From Porphyrobacter sp. CACIAM 03H1 (GTDB lineage: Bacteria > Pseudomonadota > Alphaproteobacteria > Sphingomonadales > Sphingomonadaceae), in NCBI RefSeq assembly GCF_002215495.1, contig NZ_CP021378.1, positions 1,488,764 through 1,552,763 of the forward strand: a DNA stretch of 64,000 nucleotides, in the 5' to 3' direction. Within the stretch, counting starts at the first letter, position 1; the number at the start of each line of letters is the position of its first letter. Made by a program: the position numbers and the translations under genes. Shown here piece after piece: positions 1 to 10,232 of this stretch. The notes under the pieces were generated by a model. That model searched no databases. It saw only the letters and a program-made list of their open reading frames with translations, and had not been told where the DNA came from.

Positions 1-1
1 G

Positions 2-721
2 TCGGGATTGCTGGCGCTGGTGCTCCTCGCCGGCTGCGGCGAGGGCCCTGCGGGAGACGTGGAGGATCAGCCCGCCGCCCGGGAGCGCGGCACGCAGGGG
101 GGCGGGCCCGCACCCTCCGGCGCGACCAGGCCGGTGCTCAATTCCGTCAGCTACCCGCCGCGCGACGATTGTGCCGCCTTGCCGGGCTGGACGGAATTCC
201 GCGGGAAGCTGGAAGCGGCCGTCGCGCGCCGCGATGCCGACGCGCTCGCTGCGCTCGTCGATCCCGATATCCGGCTCGATTTCGGCGGCGGCGCGGGCGT
301 GAAGGAATTGCGGCGACGGCTCGACGATCCGGGCTACCGGCTGTGGGACGAGATCGCCGCCCTGCTGCCGCTGGGCTGCGGGCAACAGGACGGCGGCGCT
401 GCGGCGATGCCGTGGATCTTCGCCAACACGCCCGCGGACGCCGATGCCTATCGGGGCATGCTGACGCTCGGGCCGGCCGTGCCCGCCTATCCGAAGCCCG
501 ATGCCGGATCGCCCGCCTCGGGGCAGCTGAACTGGGCGATCGTCGACTTTGCCGAAGGTTCCGAAGGTCCGGGCAAGTCCTTCACGCAGATCGTCCTGCC
601 CGGCGGGGGCGGAACCGCCTTCGTCGAGACCGCGAAGCTGCGCAGCCTGATCGACTATCGCCTCCTCGCGACCGACACCAAACAGGGCTGGCGGATCACC
701 GCGCTGATCGCGGGCGACTAG
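2..721 (+). CDS. Putative lipoprotein, 5'-truncated
   Basis: The frame is open from the left edge, so the true start lies outside the window. The first visible residues are a hydrophobic stretch ending in a lipobox-like LLAGC, which suggests the tail of a type II signal peptide and an exported, lipid-anchored protein of about 210 mature residues. After a low-complexity Gly/Pro-rich linker comes a region resembling small secreted proteins that measure kidney-like SnoaL or SH3-type folds, but I cannot assign a family. A TTG at position 8 could in principle start translation, but there is no room in the window to judge a ribosome site. The stop overlaps the convergent RNA methyltransferase stop by 4 bp. 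Function unknown. Confidence 0.6.
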   Translation, partial: SGLLALVLLAGCGEGPAGDVEDQPAARERGTQGGGPAPSGATRPVLNSVSYPPRDDCAALPGWTEFRGKLEAAVARRDADALAALVDPDIRLDFGGGAGVKELRRRLDDPGYRLWDEIAALLPLGCGQQDGGAAAMPWIFANTPADADAYRGMLTLGPAVPAYPKPDAGSPASGQLNWAIVDFAEGSEGPGKSFTQIVLPGGGGTAFVETAKLRSLIDYRLLATDTKQGWRITALIAGD

Positions 722-1515
722 TTGCCGAGCGCCGCCAGCACCTCGTAGGCCAGCACCGCCCCTGCCACGGCCGCGTTCAATGAATCCGCCCGGCCCTTCA
801 TCGGCATGGTCACACGCAGGTCGCAGGCCATCTCGTAGTCCTCGGGCAGGCCCTGCGATTCGTTGCCGACAAGGATGAAGCACGGCGCCTGGTAGGCCGC
901 GCCGCGATAGGGCACCGCATCGCGCAAACTCGCCGCGACCAGCTGTCCCTCTCCGCCCCGCAGCCACGGCACGAACTCCTCCCACCGCGCCTGCGCCAGC
1001 CCGACCGTGAACACCGCGCCCATGCTCGCCCGCACCGCCTCGGCGCTGAAAGGGTCGGCGCAGTCGTCGATCAGGATCAGCCCGCCCGCGCCGACCGCGT
1101 CGCAGGTGCGCAGCATCGTGCCGAGATTGCCCGGATCGCGCAGCGCCTGCGCCGCCAGCCAGATCGGCGCGGCGCTCCGGTCCAGCCGCCCCAGCGCGGT
1201 GTCCCACTCGTCGAACACGCCCGCAACCGTCTGCGCGTTCTCCTTGCCGGTGATCTTGGAGAAGATGTCGGGCGTCGTCGCAATCACCTCGCCGCCTGCC
1301 GCCATGACTTCGGCCTCGAGCCGCCCGAGCAGGGGATGCTCGCGCCCCTCGGCCATCACCAGCGTGCGCGGCACGCGCCCGGAGGCGCGCGCGTCCTCGA
1401 GCAGGCGCAGGCCCTCGACCAGGAACTGGCCCGCGCGCTTGCGGTGCTTCTTGTCGCGCAGGGACCGCAGGTACTTGACCGTCGGATTGGAAAAGCCGGT
1501 GATGTGCTTGCGCAT
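718..1515 (-). CDS. TrmH/SpoU family RNA 2'-O-methyltransferase
   Basis: This 265-residue protein has the two-part layout of SpoU-family enzymes. An N-terminal substrate-binding part (about residues 5-95) begins with the typical ITGFSNPTVKYLRSL. The C-terminal trefoil-knot SAM domain (about 110-262) contains RDPGNLGTMLRTCDA, FILVGNESQGLP and SLNAAVAGAVLAYE, matching the three conserved SpoU motifs (Asn/Arg, Gly-Asn-Glu-x-x-Gly and Ser-Leu-Asn). Such enzymes transfer a methyl group from SAM to a ribose 2'-OH in rRNA or tRNA in the cytoplasm. The exact target (RlmB-like, TsnR-like or other) cannot be told from sequence alone. It starts with ATG and is followed upstream by a REP-like inverted pair and then ptsH on the same strand. 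Confidence 0.88.
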   Translation of the reverse strand: MRKHITGFSNPTVKYLRSLRDKKHRKRAGQFLVEGLRLLEDARASGRVPRTLVMAEGREHPLLGRLEAEVMAAGGEVIATTPDIFSKITGKENAQTVAGVFDEWDTALGRLDRSAAPIWLAAQALRDPGNLGTMLRTCDAVGAGGLILIDDCADPFSAEAVRASMGAVFTVGLAQARWEEFVPWLRGGEGQLVAASLRDAVPYRGAAYQAPCFILVGNESQGLPEDYEMACDLRVTMPMKGRADSLNAAVAGAVLAYEVLAALGN

Positions 1516-1527
1516 GGTGAGCCTATG

Positions 1528-1592
1528 CCGTTCGTGTCGAGCGTAGTCGAGACACCTCGCACCGGCCTCCCGACTGCGCTCGAGGCGAATGG
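1528..1592. repeat. REP-like inverted pair of short hairpins
   Basis: Two related units of about 27 bases face each other in the spacer between ptsH and the RNA methyltransferase gene. The left unit (1528-1555) can fold with stem GTGTC/GACAC. The right unit (1566-1592), read on the other strand, shares about 20 of 27 positions but folds with CCTC/GAGG. The stem differences compensate each other, as in REP-type palindromes. A second pair of similar design is at 16844-16935. Pairs like this often sit outside genes and may affect mRNA ends; that role is inferred. Confidence 0.6.
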
Positions 1593-1602
1593 CCTCGTGG
1601 TA

Positions 1603-1896
1603 TCAATCCTCGCCGAAGCCGTCGGCGATCAGCGCGACCAGATCGGCGAGCACCGCATCCGCGCCGTCACCCTCGACCGCGACCTCGACCGTGTCGCCCT
1701 TGGCCGCGCCGAGCATCATCAGCCCGAGGATCGATCCCCCGGCGGCGCTGTGCGGGGTCTTGCTGACGGTGACCTTGAGCCCCTCGGGCAGGGCCGCGAC
1801 CGCGCCGACGAACTTCGCGCTCGCCCGGGCGTGCAGGCCCCGGCGGTTGACGATGGTGACGCTCTGCCTTGCCTCCCCCACGGCGGCGACTCTCAA
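1603..1896 (-). CDS. ptsH: HPr-like phosphocarrier protein
   Basis: HPr passes phosphate from EI to EIIA proteins. This 97-residue copy has the histidine site in GLHARA (His22) and the regulatory serine site in GGSILGLMML (Ser55), the residue that HPr kinase modifies. It is about ten residues longer than typical HPr at the N terminus. The start is TTG at 1896, overlapping the upstream EIIA stop by 4 bp, and no better in-frame start is visible. It is the last gene of the chvI-chvG-hprK-rapZ-EIIA-ptsH chain. With hprK nearby and no sugar permease in the window, a regulatory role is more likely than sugar uptake. EI (ptsP) is not in the window. Confidence 0.9.
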   Translation of the reverse strand: MRVAAVGEARQSVTIVNRRGLHARASAKFVGAVAALPEGLKVTVSKTPHSAAGGSILGLMMLGAAKGDTVEVAVEGDGADAVLADLVALIADGFGED

Positions 1897-2321
1897 GCCT
1901 TGGCCCTTGCGGGCGGCGCCGTGTCGGCCCCAAGCAGCTCGCTGGCGATGGTGATGTAGTTGCGCCCCGCGGTCTGCGCGGCGTGGACCGCGGCGGTCAC
2001 GTCCATCGCCTTGCGCGCGCCGGCCAGCCGGATGAGCATCGGCAGGTTGATCCCCGCTATCACCTCGACGTGCCCGCCATCGAGCAGCGAGATCGCGAGG
2101 TTCGAGGGCGTGCCGCCGAACAGGTCGGTTAGGATGATCACGCCCTTGCCGGTGTCGACCGCGGCGATCGCCGCGGCGATCTCGGCGCGGCGCTGCTCCA
2201 TGTCGTCATTCGGGCCGATGCAGACCGTGACGATCCCTTCCTGCGGGCCGACCACGTGCTCCATCGCCTCGACGAATTGGTCCGCGAGGCGGCCATGGGT
2301 TACCAGGATCAAGCCGATCAT
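1893..2321 (-). CDS. PTS EIIA component, mannose (Man) family
   Basis: This 142-residue cytoplasmic protein begins MIGLILVTHGRLADQ, with the phospho-accepting histidine at residue 9 in THG, as in the ManX/EIIA-Man family. LTDLFGGTPSN (about residues 72-82) is a further family signature. It should accept phosphate from HPr. Alphaproteobacteria commonly carry such an EIIA without EIIB, EIIC or EIID, as part of a regulatory phosphorelay, and none of those partners is seen here. Its stop overlaps the ptsH start, so the two are probably translationally coupled. The ATG start is followed by a compact domain of normal length. An unassigned spacer of 112 bp separates it from rapZ. Confidence 0.88.
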   Translation of the reverse strand: MIGLILVTHGRLADQFVEAMEHVVGPQEGIVTVCIGPNDDMEQRRAEIAAAIAAVDTGKGVIILTDLFGGTPSNLAISLLDGGHVEVIAGINLPMLIRLAGARKAMDVTAAVHAAQTAGRNYITIASELLGADTAPPARAKA

Positions 2322-2433
2322 GTGTGAATAGGGGTCCGTTAACTGCCCGCCCGTGGGGCTGCCTTACGCGTTTATACCATGGCCGACAATGCGCCTTGCA
2401 TTGCATTGCGCGGCCGAAATCCGGCACCGGGTG

Positions 2434-3357
2434 TCAGCGGCGATCGCCCTCGATGGCGTCGGCCGCGCGCGAGCCCAGGTTGCGGTGCCGGACAGTGGGC
2501 GAAAATCCCGCCGCGCGCAAGGCCTCTGCCATCCGTTCGGCGGTGAACACCGAGCGATGTCTCCCTCCGGTACAGCCGAAGGCGACGTGGACATAGGGCT
2601 TTCCCTGCGCTGCATAGCGGGGGAGCAGCACCAGCAGCAGGTCGCGGATCCGGGCAAAGACGTCGGCAAAGGCGGGGTCACGCTCGATATGCTCGCCCAC
2701 CGCCGCGTCCTGCCCAGTCTGCTCCTTGAGGCCCGGCACCCAGTGCGGGTTGTCGAGGAAGCGCATGTCGAACACGAGGTCCGCAAGCGGCGGCATCCCG
2801 CGCGCGAAGCCGAAGCTCGAGATGGTGAGGGTCAAAGCGGTTTCGGCCTCGGCGGGGGCGAAGAGCTCGCGCACGCGGGCCTGGAGGTCATTGCTGGTGA
2901 GCGCGGTGGTGTCGATCAGCACCTCCGCCCAGCGGCGCAACGGCTCGAGCAGCTCGCGCTCCGCGGCGATGCCGTCCAGCACCGGACGGCCGGCTGCCAT
3001 CGGATGGCGGCGACGCGTTTCGTTGAAGCGGCGTTCGAGCTCGCTCCCGCCGCAATCGAGGAACAGCGAGGTGAGCGCGAGATCGGGCCGCGCGCCGAGA
3101 TCCTTCACCAGCGCGATGATGTCGTTCGGCACGAACCCGCGGGTGCGCGAATCGAAGCCGATCGCAAGGGGCGCGCGGGTCTCGTCGGGCATGGTGACAA
3201 GGCGCTTGAGCATCCGCACGGGGAAGTTGTCGATGGTCTCCCAGCCGAGATCCTCGAGCACGTCGAGCGCGGTCGACTTGCCCGCGCCCGCAAGCCCGGT
3301 GACGAGCAGCAGCTGGCGCTTCTCGGGCGGGGCGGGGCTGGGCTCGGGCTGGCTCAT
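2434..3357 (-). CDS. rapZ: RapZ-family nucleotide-binding protein
   Basis: RapZ (YvcJ/YhbJ) proteins bind nucleotides. In enterobacteria RapZ controls glmS through a small-RNA pathway, but the role in alphaproteobacteria is not settled. The start is placed at ATG 3357 (MSQPEPSPAPP), giving 307 residues; a longer frame reaches 3432 but would run into hprK. The Walker A motif is GLAGAGKS (residues 21-28), followed by the family's LGWETIDNFP. The C-terminal domain holds FGCTGGRHRSV, typical of the family. The gene lies 5 bp downstream of hprK, in the same run as the EIIA and HPr genes. glmS is also in this window (51036) but far away, and I see no sRNA linking them. Confidence 0.92.
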   Translation of the reverse strand: MSQPEPSPAPPEKRQLLLVTGLAGAGKSTALDVLEDLGWETIDNFPVRMLKRLVTMPDETRAPLAIGFDSRTRGFVPNDIIALVKDLGARPDLALTSLFLDCGGSELERRFNETRRRHPMAAGRPVLDGIAAERELLEPLRRWAEVLIDTTALTSNDLQARVRELFAPAEAETALTLTISSFGFARGMPPLADLVFDMRFLDNPHWVPGLKEQTGQDAAVGEHIERDPAFADVFARIRDLLLVLLPRYAAQGKPYVHVAFGCTGGRHRSVFTAERMAEALRAAGFSPTVRHRNLGSRAADAIEGDRR

Positions 3358-3362
3358 CGGCC

Positions 3363-3830
3363 CTAGTCTGACCGCACCGGGGCGCAAAGGGAAGATGGTT
3401 CGAATACGAGCCCATGCACCCGCAGCGCCCATTCGGCGCGCAGGGCCGGCGCGACGGGGCCGGGATCGAAGGCGAGCACGGGGATGGCGACCCCGGCGAT
3501 GGTGCGGGCAGGCAGCGGGGCGAGCGGCAGGCGCTCGGGCGGCGGCCCTCCTAGTGTGAGGATCAGCGCGGCCGGGGCAGGGGACGCGCAGGGCAGGGGC
3601 ACAAGCCCCACGCCGCGCACCTCGATCAGGCCGGCGATGTTGGGCGGGGGGGCGGCGATCAGGCGCCCGTCCGCCGGGGCCAGCGTCACCGCGTCATCCC
3701 CGATCAGTCCCGCGCCGCGATCGATCAGGGCCAGCGCGAGGCTCGACTTGCCGCTGCCGGGCGGGCCCTCGATCAGCAGCGCGCGGCCGCCGATCGCGAC
3801 TGCGCTCGCCTGATGGACCTCCGCAGTCAT
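3363..3830 (-). CDS. hprK: Short-form HPr kinase/phosphorylase
   Basis: HPrK phosphorylates the regulatory serine of HPr. This copy is only 155 residues and consists of the catalytic domain: Walker A GPPGSGKS (residues 22-29), LIGDDAV soon after, and the HPrK signature region around GLIEVRGVGLV. It lacks the N-terminal domain of Firmicutes HPrK, which is normal for the alphaproteobacterial form. The start at ATG 3830 is chosen because it overlaps the chvG stop as ATGA, implying coupled translation; the open frame further upstream is a shadow inside chvG. Placement directly after a sensor kinase gene suggests that envelope sensing and the phosphorelay are expressed together. Confidence 0.92.
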   Translation of the reverse strand: MTAEVHQASAVAIGGRALLIEGPPGSGKSSLALALIDRGAGLIGDDAVTLAPADGRLIAAPPPNIAGLIEVRGVGLVPLPCASPAPAALILTLGGPPPERLPLAPLPARTIAGVAIPVLAFDPGPVAPALRAEWALRVHGLVFEPSSLCAPVRSD

Positions 3831-5389
3831 GGCGCCGCGGGCAGGGTCAGGCGCAGGCACGCGCCGCCCGCGCCGTCGGGGCGGGCATCGGCAATCAGCG
3901 TCCCGTCGTGCGCCTCGGCGATGGCGCGCCCGATGGCGAGGCCGAGGCCCGAATGGTTGCCGAAGCTCTCGCCCTCGGGCCGGTCGGAATGGAAGCGGCG
4001 GAACACCGCCTCGCGCGCGTCGGCGGCGATGCCGGGGCCCTCGTCGCACACCTCGGTGACGACATGGCGCCCGGCAAGCCGGATCGTGACGCGAACGGTG
4101 CCCGCTTCCGGCGAGAAGGACACGGCGTTGTCGAGCAGGTTCTCGGCCACCCGTTCGAGCTGGCTCGGCACCCCCATCACCCGCGCCGGTCCGTCATGCG
4201 CTGCGTCGAGTTCGAGCCGGCGACCGCCGTTCATCCCGCGGTCCTCGCGGCTGCGGATGAGATTCTCGAACAGCGCGGCGAGGTCGACCCGCTCCAGCGT
4301 CGCGCGGCTGATCTCGGCATCGACCCGGCTGGCGGCGGCGATCTCGGTGACGAGCCGGTCGATCCGGCGCACGTCGTGGGCGGCGATGCCGACAAGCTGC
4401 TGGCGCAGTTCGGGATCGTCCACGCGCGGCAGGGTGTCGATCGCGTTGCGCAAGCTGGCGAGCGGGTTCTTGATCTCGTGCGCGACATCGGCCGCGAAGC
4501 TGTCGACCGCGTCGATGCGCTGGCGCAGGGCGCCGGTCATGTCCGAGACCGCGCGGGCGAGCAGCCCGATCTCGTCGCTCCTCTGGGGCAGGCGCGGCAC
4601 CTCGACCTCGCGGTCGCGCCCCTGCCGCACCCGCACCGCTGCGCGCGCCAGCAGGCGAAGGGGCGTGACGATGGTGCGGGCGAGGAACAGCGAGAGCAGC
4701 GCCGAGGCCGCCATCACCAGCAGCATCGCGACGAACAGCGTGGTGCGCGCCGCGCGCACGCTTTCGGTGATGTCGACCGCGTTGCGCACCGTCAGGAGGG
4801 TCGCGCCCTGGAGGCCCACCGGCACCGCCGCGGTGATCACCGGCGTGCCGTCGCGCCAGTCGTAGAGCCGGACCTGCGACAGGCCGAGTTCGCGCGCGCG
4901 GGCAAGCTCGGGCCAGGCATCGGCCTCCTGCGCCTCCGGCTCGACATAATCCTGCACCGGTTCGGCGGCGACGATGGTGTCGACCGTGCGGTCGAGCCAG
5001 CGGGCGAAGTTCTGTTCCCAGTCGTCGTCGGCAATGTCGTTGAAGCGGAAGGCAGGTTCGGCAAGCGCGAAGCTGTCGGCCGTGAGCCGCCCCTGAGCAT
5101 CGAAGGTGCGCAGCCGCATGCGCTGCTCCTTGCCGATCTGCACCAGCAGCGCCTCCTGCCGCTGGCGGGTCGCGCCGGCGAGCGCCTCGGCAGTGATCTG
5201 CGCCTCGATACGGGCGAGCTTGAACCGCTCGTTGATCAGCTGCGTGCGGTAGCTGTCGAGATAGAACAGCCCGCCGCCGAGGATCAGCAGCGGCAGGATG
5301 TTGACCGCGAGGATCCGGCCCGTGAGCGCGAAGCGTCCGGTCGCGGTCAGCTGCTCGGTCCCGTTCGCGCGCCGCTGCGGTTCAGCCAT
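3827..5389 (-). CDS. chvG: ChvG/ExoS-type sensor histidine kinase
   Basis: A 520-residue inner-membrane kinase. An N-terminal transmembrane helix (about 25-47) is followed by a periplasmic sensor region and a second helix near residue 250. A HAMP linker follows. The dimerisation and phosphoacceptor H-box is [16 protein letters not shown], and the ATP-binding G-box includes CDEGPGI and HSGLGLAI. In rhizobia and Agrobacterium, ChvG with ChvI senses envelope stress or acidity and controls exopolysaccharide and central metabolism. The start is taken at ATG 5389 (MAEPQRRA), overlapping the chvI stop by 8 bp; the frame extends 41 codons further inside chvI. The conserved order chvI-chvG-hprK supports the identification. 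Confidence 0.92.
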   Translation of the reverse strand: MAEPQRRANGTEQLTATGRFALTGRILAVNILPLLILGGGLFYLDSYRTQLINERFKLARIEAQITAEALAGATRQRQEALLVQIGKEQRMRLRTFDAQGRLTADSFALAEPAFRFNDIADDDWEQNFARWLDRTVDTIVAAEPVQDYVEPEAQEADAWPELARARELGLSQVRLYDWRDGTPVITAAVPVGLQGATLLTVRNAVDITESVRAARTTLFVAMLLVMAASALLSLFLARTIVTPLRLLARAAVRVRQGRDREVEVPRLPQRSDEIGLLARAVSDMTGALRQRIDAVDSFAADVAHEIKNPLASLRNAIDTLPRVDDPELRQQLVGIAAHDVRRIDRLVTEIAAASRVDAEISRATLERVDLAALFENLIRSREDRGMNGGRRLELDAAHDGPARVMGVPSQLERVAENLLDNAVSFSPEAGTVRVTIRLAGRHVVTEVCDEGPGIAADAREAVFRRFHSDRPEGESFGNHSGLGLAIGRAIAEAHDGTLIADARPDGAGGACLRLTLPAAP

Positions 5390-6155
5390 CGGTGAAGCTG
5401 TATCCGGCACCGTAGAGCGTGTCGATCGCGTCGAAGCCGGGATCGACCAGCTTGAACTTGCGCCGCATCCGCTTGATGTGGCTGTCCACCGTGCGGTCGT
5501 CGACGAAGACATCGTCCGGGTAGGCGGCGTCCATCAGCTGGTTGCGGCTCTTGATCACGCCCGGGCGGATGGCGAGCGCCTCGAGGATCAGGAATTCGGT
5601 GACGGTAAGGCTCACCGCCTCGCCCTGCCATGTCACCTGATGGCGCGCCGGGTCCATGAACAGACGCCCGCGGGTGAGGCTGGCGGGGGCCGGCTCCGGG
5701 CTGGCGGCAGGGCCGGTGCCCGCCGCGACCGGCTCGGCGCGGCGCAGGATCGCGCGGATGCGGGCAATCAGCAGGCGCAAGCTGAAGGGCTTGGCGATGT
5801 AATCGTCCGCGCCAAGTTCCAGCCCCGCCTCCTCGTCGCTCTCGTCGTCCTTGCTGGTGAGGAAGATGACGGGGAGCGCCGAGTTCTCGCGCAGCCGCCG
5901 CAGCAGTTCCATCCCGTCCATCTTGGGCATCTTGATGTCGAACACGGCAAGATCGGGCGGATTGTCGAGCAGCGCCTTCAGCGCGGTTTCGCCGTCGGAA
6001 TAAAGGCGGGTGGCGAATCCTTCGGCCTGCAATGCGATCGAGACGGTGGTGAGGATGTTGCGATCATCGTCGACCAGCGCGATCTGGAGCTTGCGCGCCT
6101 CGCCCGCCCCGCTCTCGGGCAGGGTCGGCGCGGGCTCGGTGGTGCTGTCGGACAT
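5382..6155 (-). CDS. chvI: ChvI-type response regulator
   Basis: An OmpR-family DNA-binding response regulator of 257 residues. The receiver domain (about 23-140) has the acidic pocket LVDDDR, the phosphoacceptor Asp73 in [11 protein letters not shown] and the conserved Lys in YIAKPFSLR. The winged-helix output domain (about 160-255) includes [10 protein letters not shown] and [12 protein letters not shown], typical of OmpR/PhoB proteins. The start ATG 6155 has a strong AGGAGG nine bases upstream; a longer frame to 6590 is not needed. It should be phosphorylated by ChvG. It is divergent from pckA, the arrangement known in rhizobia, and may act on the shared upstream region. Confidence 0.94.
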   Translation of the reverse strand: MSDSTTEPAPTLPESGAGEARKLQIALVDDDRNILTTVSIALQAEGFATRLYSDGETALKALLDNPPDLAVFDIKMPKMDGMELLRRLRENSALPVIFLTSKDDESDEEAGLELGADDYIAKPFSLRLLIARIRAILRRAEPVAAGTGPAASPEPAPASLTRGRLFMDPARHQVTWQGEAVSLTVTEFLILEALAIRPGVIKSRNQLMDAAYPDDVFVDDRTVDSHIKRMRRKFKLVDPGFDAIDTLYGAGYSFTDG

Positions 6156-6300
6156 GGGCTCGATCCTCCTGGCCGCCGCCATCGCTGGGGACTTTGGGTA
6201 GCGCCATCGCGCAGCCTTCGCAATCGGCGCGGCATTCGGCGAAGCGGGCGGAAAAGGCGACGGTCCGGAGGACTGCCGGATTTGCCATGCGGGCAGCGGT

Positions 6301-6329
6301 TTGACGCAGCGCGGCTTGGCAATTATGGG
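6301..6329 (+). promoter_or_regulatory. Candidate sigma-70 promoter of pckA
   Basis: TTGACG at 6301-6306 and TATGGG at 6324-6329 are separated by 17 bases, a good fit to a housekeeping promoter. Initiation would fall near 6336, leaving a leader of about 160 bases before the pckA start. Recognised by consensus only. Confidence 0.4.
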
Positions 6330-6378
6330 GCCGGACAAGGGATCGGACGGCTTGTCGACTACGCCTCCGCCTGCGGTT

Positions 6379-6390
6379 GCATACGTATGC
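6379..6390. promoter_or_regulatory. Perfect palindrome, candidate repressor operator
   Basis: GCATACGTATGC is a perfect 12-bp palindrome with a central CG, the style of operator used by LacI/GalR-type repressors. In Sinorhizobium meliloti a protein of that class, PckR, controls pckA. The palindrome lies downstream of the candidate promoter, a position suited to repression. No such regulator is encoded in the window. Confidence 0.4.
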
Positions 6391-6493
6391 GCACCTGCTA
6401 CGGGGATGTGACGAAGGGCGGGGGAGATTCGGCGGCAGCAGCCGGACGATCCTCGTCCATCATGCCCAAGCCGCCTCGCCCAGGAGACGTAAG

Positions 6494-8107
<1,614 letters not shown>

Positions 8108-8129
8108 GGCAAGCCACGAGTTGGAGAGG

Positions 8130-8167
8130 AAAGCCCCGCCCGGCCCGAGCCGGAGCGGGGCTTTTTC
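8130..8167 (+). terminator. Rho-independent terminator of pckA
   Basis: A 9-bp perfect stem (8130-8138 with 8156-8164, AAAGCCCCG/CGGGGCTTT) runs directly into a T-rich tail. It lies 22 bases after the pckA stop. Confidence 0.88.
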
Positions 8168-8227
8168 CTTGAATCGCCATGTTCCCGCGTCACACTCCGG
8201 GGCGAATCATCCCGGGGGAGACACGAC

Positions 8228-8551
8228 ATGAGCATTCTCGACGGCATCCTGAAGAACATCGGCGGCGCGCCGGACGATGTGGTGAACCTCGCGGCCAAGA
8301 TCGGCATCGACCCGGCGATGGCCGAACAGGCGATTGCCGCGCTCGGCAAGACCCACGTGCTGGAGGGCGACACGGTGCAGCTGGCCGCCGAGAAGACCGG
8401 CCTCAGCCCCGACGTGCTCAATCAGGTGGTCGCCGCGATCGGGGGCGAGGGCTCGCTCGCCCACTTCGCCTCGATGATCGACATGGACAAGGACGGCAAT
8501 CCGCTCGACGACATCATGGGCATGGCCGGCAAGCTGTTCGGCAAGAGCTGA
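8228..8551 (+). CDS. Hypothetical small acidic protein
   Basis: A 107-residue cytoplasmic protein without signal peptide or membrane segment. It starts at ATG 8228 with GGGGGAGA about six bases upstream. The sequence is helical and acidic, with repeated Ala-Leu-Gly patterns, and ends DDIMGMAGKLFGKS. The layout (helical repeats and a Gly-rich, Lys-ending tail) vaguely resembles small DUF937/YidB-like proteins, but I cannot confirm this and do not name a function. It is monocistronic: a pckA terminator lies upstream, and the converging protease gene ends 27 bp downstream, after a 12-bp GC palindrome. Confidence 0.72.
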   Translation: MSILDGILKNIGGAPDDVVNLAAKIGIDPAMAEQAIAALGKTHVLEGDTVQLAAEKTGLSPDVLNQVVAAIGGEGSLAHFASMIDMDKDGNPLDDIMGMAGKLFGKS

Positions 8552-8578
8552 CGCGCAAGGGCCGCTCCGGAGCGCGCG

Positions 8579-10171
8579 TCAGGCGGCAGGCTCGGGCCCG
8601 GCGTCTGGATCCTCCGCCCCGTCGGCTTCCTCCGCCTCGCCCGCCTCGCCCGCCAGCAGGCTCTCGGCGTCGATCTTGGCGCCCGCCGGCGCTTTGGCGA
8701 GGATCTCGGACAGCGCCTTGGCCCGGCCCGCCAAAGGTCCGCCGTGCGGGTTGGCGGCGAGCGGGGCCAGGTAATCGCGCGCCAGATCGATCTTGCCCTC
8801 GCGCACCAGCATCACCGCCGTGTTGATCTGCAAGGCCTGATCGAAGGGGGCGAGCTGCGAGGCCCGCTCCAGCGCCGCGCGGGCGCCCTCGGGCGGCACC
8901 GCCCCACGCTCGGCATAGCTGCGGTAGTAGTGGATCAGCGGCAGGGGGTGGTCGTTCTCGACCGCGTTGAGCGCCTGGAACGGCTGCATCGCCTCGCCAT
9001 AGGCCGCCCGCTTGTCCTCGGCGTCGCGGGCGCGGCGGAACAGGGCGAAGCCCTTCTGGACATAGGCATTGGTGCGCGATGGATCGGCGGCGATCGCCTT
9101 GTCGGCGGCGGCGATGGCCTCGGCATCGTTGCCCGCGTCGTATTCCGCCTCGGCGAGCGCGGCGAGCACGCCCGGGTCGTCAGGATACTTCGCCGCCACG
9201 GCGCGCGCCTCGACGAGTATCTCGGCCGCCTCCTTGTCGTTGACGCCGCGCTGCGAGCGGATCACCAGCGGCATCATCGCCGCCTCACCCGCCGGCAGCT
9301 TGCGCAGCGCGATCGTGCTGCCGGTGCTCAGCTTCCCGGGCGGCAGGACGAAGGTCATCATCGTCTTGGCGCGCAGATAGGCGCCCAGCTGCCGCTCCAG
9401 TGCATCGAGATCGCCGAAGGCGGCCTCGCCCGCGGCGAGCGGAGCCATGCCGTTGAACAGGTTGACCTGATACTGTTCGAGCTGGCCCTTGCGGTCCGGG
9501 TTGAAGGTCAGGAAGTGGTAGAGCAGCCAGCTCTTGCCGTAGAAGGCGTCATAGCCCTTGCCGCGCTGCTTCTCGTAGAGCGCCGGGTCGAGCAGCTCGC
9601 GCACGTGGACCGGATCGGCAAGAAGCAGCTCGGGCCCGCGGTGCTGCGCGGCGCGGCCGATCAGCAGGCTGCCGTCGTTATTGAAGCTCGCCGCCGCGAA
9701 GAACTCCGCCGACCCCTCGCTCAGCCAGCGTGGCAGGGGAAAGCGCGAGGAGGAGATGAAGAAGTGGTGCGCATATTCGTGCAGCAGCACGATGGTGGAG
9801 AAATGCGGGTAGCCCTTCTGGTTGCGGATCTCCTGCACGAAGGCGCGGCTTGCCCCGGCGCGCGGGATGTAGAAGCCGCCGACATAGCGGTTCCCGCCGG
9901 TCAGCGCCCGCATGTCGCGCTGGCCGCCGACGACGAAGATCGTCACCCGGTTGGAAGGGCTGGGCTTCTCCACCGTGCGCCCGGTCAGCGCGGCGATGGC
10001 GCTGTGATATCGTTCGAGGTTCTCGGCGAAGATCCGGATGTCGCCTTCGCGGTCGTCGGCATAGATGACGAAGTGGTCGCTGGACGCCTCGTACCATTCG
10101 GCGGAGGCGGGCGCTGCGGCCGCGAACGCCATGAGGGCAGCGAGCAGCAGGCGGAAAAATCCGGAAATCAT
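8579..10171 (-). CDS. Exported HExxH metallopeptidase with TPR repeats
   Basis: A 530-residue protein with a cleavable signal peptide (about residues 1-23, ending APASAEW). The zinc-peptidase motif is HEYAHHF, followed by a third-ligand-type Glu in LSEGSAEFF, the layout of gluzincin / peptidase MA-like (DUF1570-like) enzymes. The C-terminal half (about 300-500) is helical with TPR-like periodicity (YPDDPGVLAALAEAEYDAGN) and an acidic tail. It should act in the periplasm or at the envelope; substrate unknown. The start at ATG 10171 is chosen for the signal peptide; the upstream extension of about 100 residues is an antisense artefact of the next gene. The spacer to the next gene is 61 bp. Confidence 0.83.
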   Translation of the reverse strand: MISGFFRLLLAALMAFAAAAPASAEWYEASSDHFVIYADDREGDIRIFAENLERYHSAIAALTGRTVEKPSPSNRVTIFVVGGQRDMRALTGGNRYVGGFYIPRAGASRAFVQEIRNQKGYPHFSTIVLLHEYAHHFFISSSRFPLPRWLSEGSAEFFAAASFNNDGSLLIGRAAQHRGPELLLADPVHVRELLDPALYEKQRGKGYDAFYGKSWLLYHFLTFNPDRKGQLEQYQVNLFNGMAPLAAGEAAFGDLDALERQLGAYLRAKTMMTFVLPPGKLSTGSTIALRKLPAGEAAMMPLVIRSQRGVNDKEAAEILVEARAVAAKYPDDPGVLAALAEAEYDAGNDAEAIAAADKAIAADPSRTNAYVQKGFALFRRARDAEDKRAAYGEAMQPFQALNAVENDHPLPLIHYYRSYAERGAVPPEGARAALERASQLAPFDQALQINTAVMLVREGKIDLARDYLAPLAANPHGGPLAGRAKALSEILAKAPAGAKIDAESLLAGEAGEAEEADGAEDPDAGPEPAA

Positions 10172-10232
10172 GGCGTGCGTCCCCTCCCGTCCGGTCTGCG
10201 ACACCCGGACGATCGGCTCGAACATATCGGCT

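Larger units (their letters stand above)
6156..6493. other. Divergent chvI-pckA regulatory region
   Basis: 338 bp without a gene. It holds the chvI ribosome site (6165-6170, minus strand), a plausible sigma-70 promoter towards pckA (6301-6329), a perfect 12-bp palindrome (6379-6390) and the pckA ribosome site AGGAGA (6482-6487). No small ORF with a credible start is visible. Confidence 0.6.

Noticed and set aside
8560..8577. GC palindrome as terminator between converging genes
   Set aside because: Too short with no T-run; kept only as a remark with the hypothetical gene.
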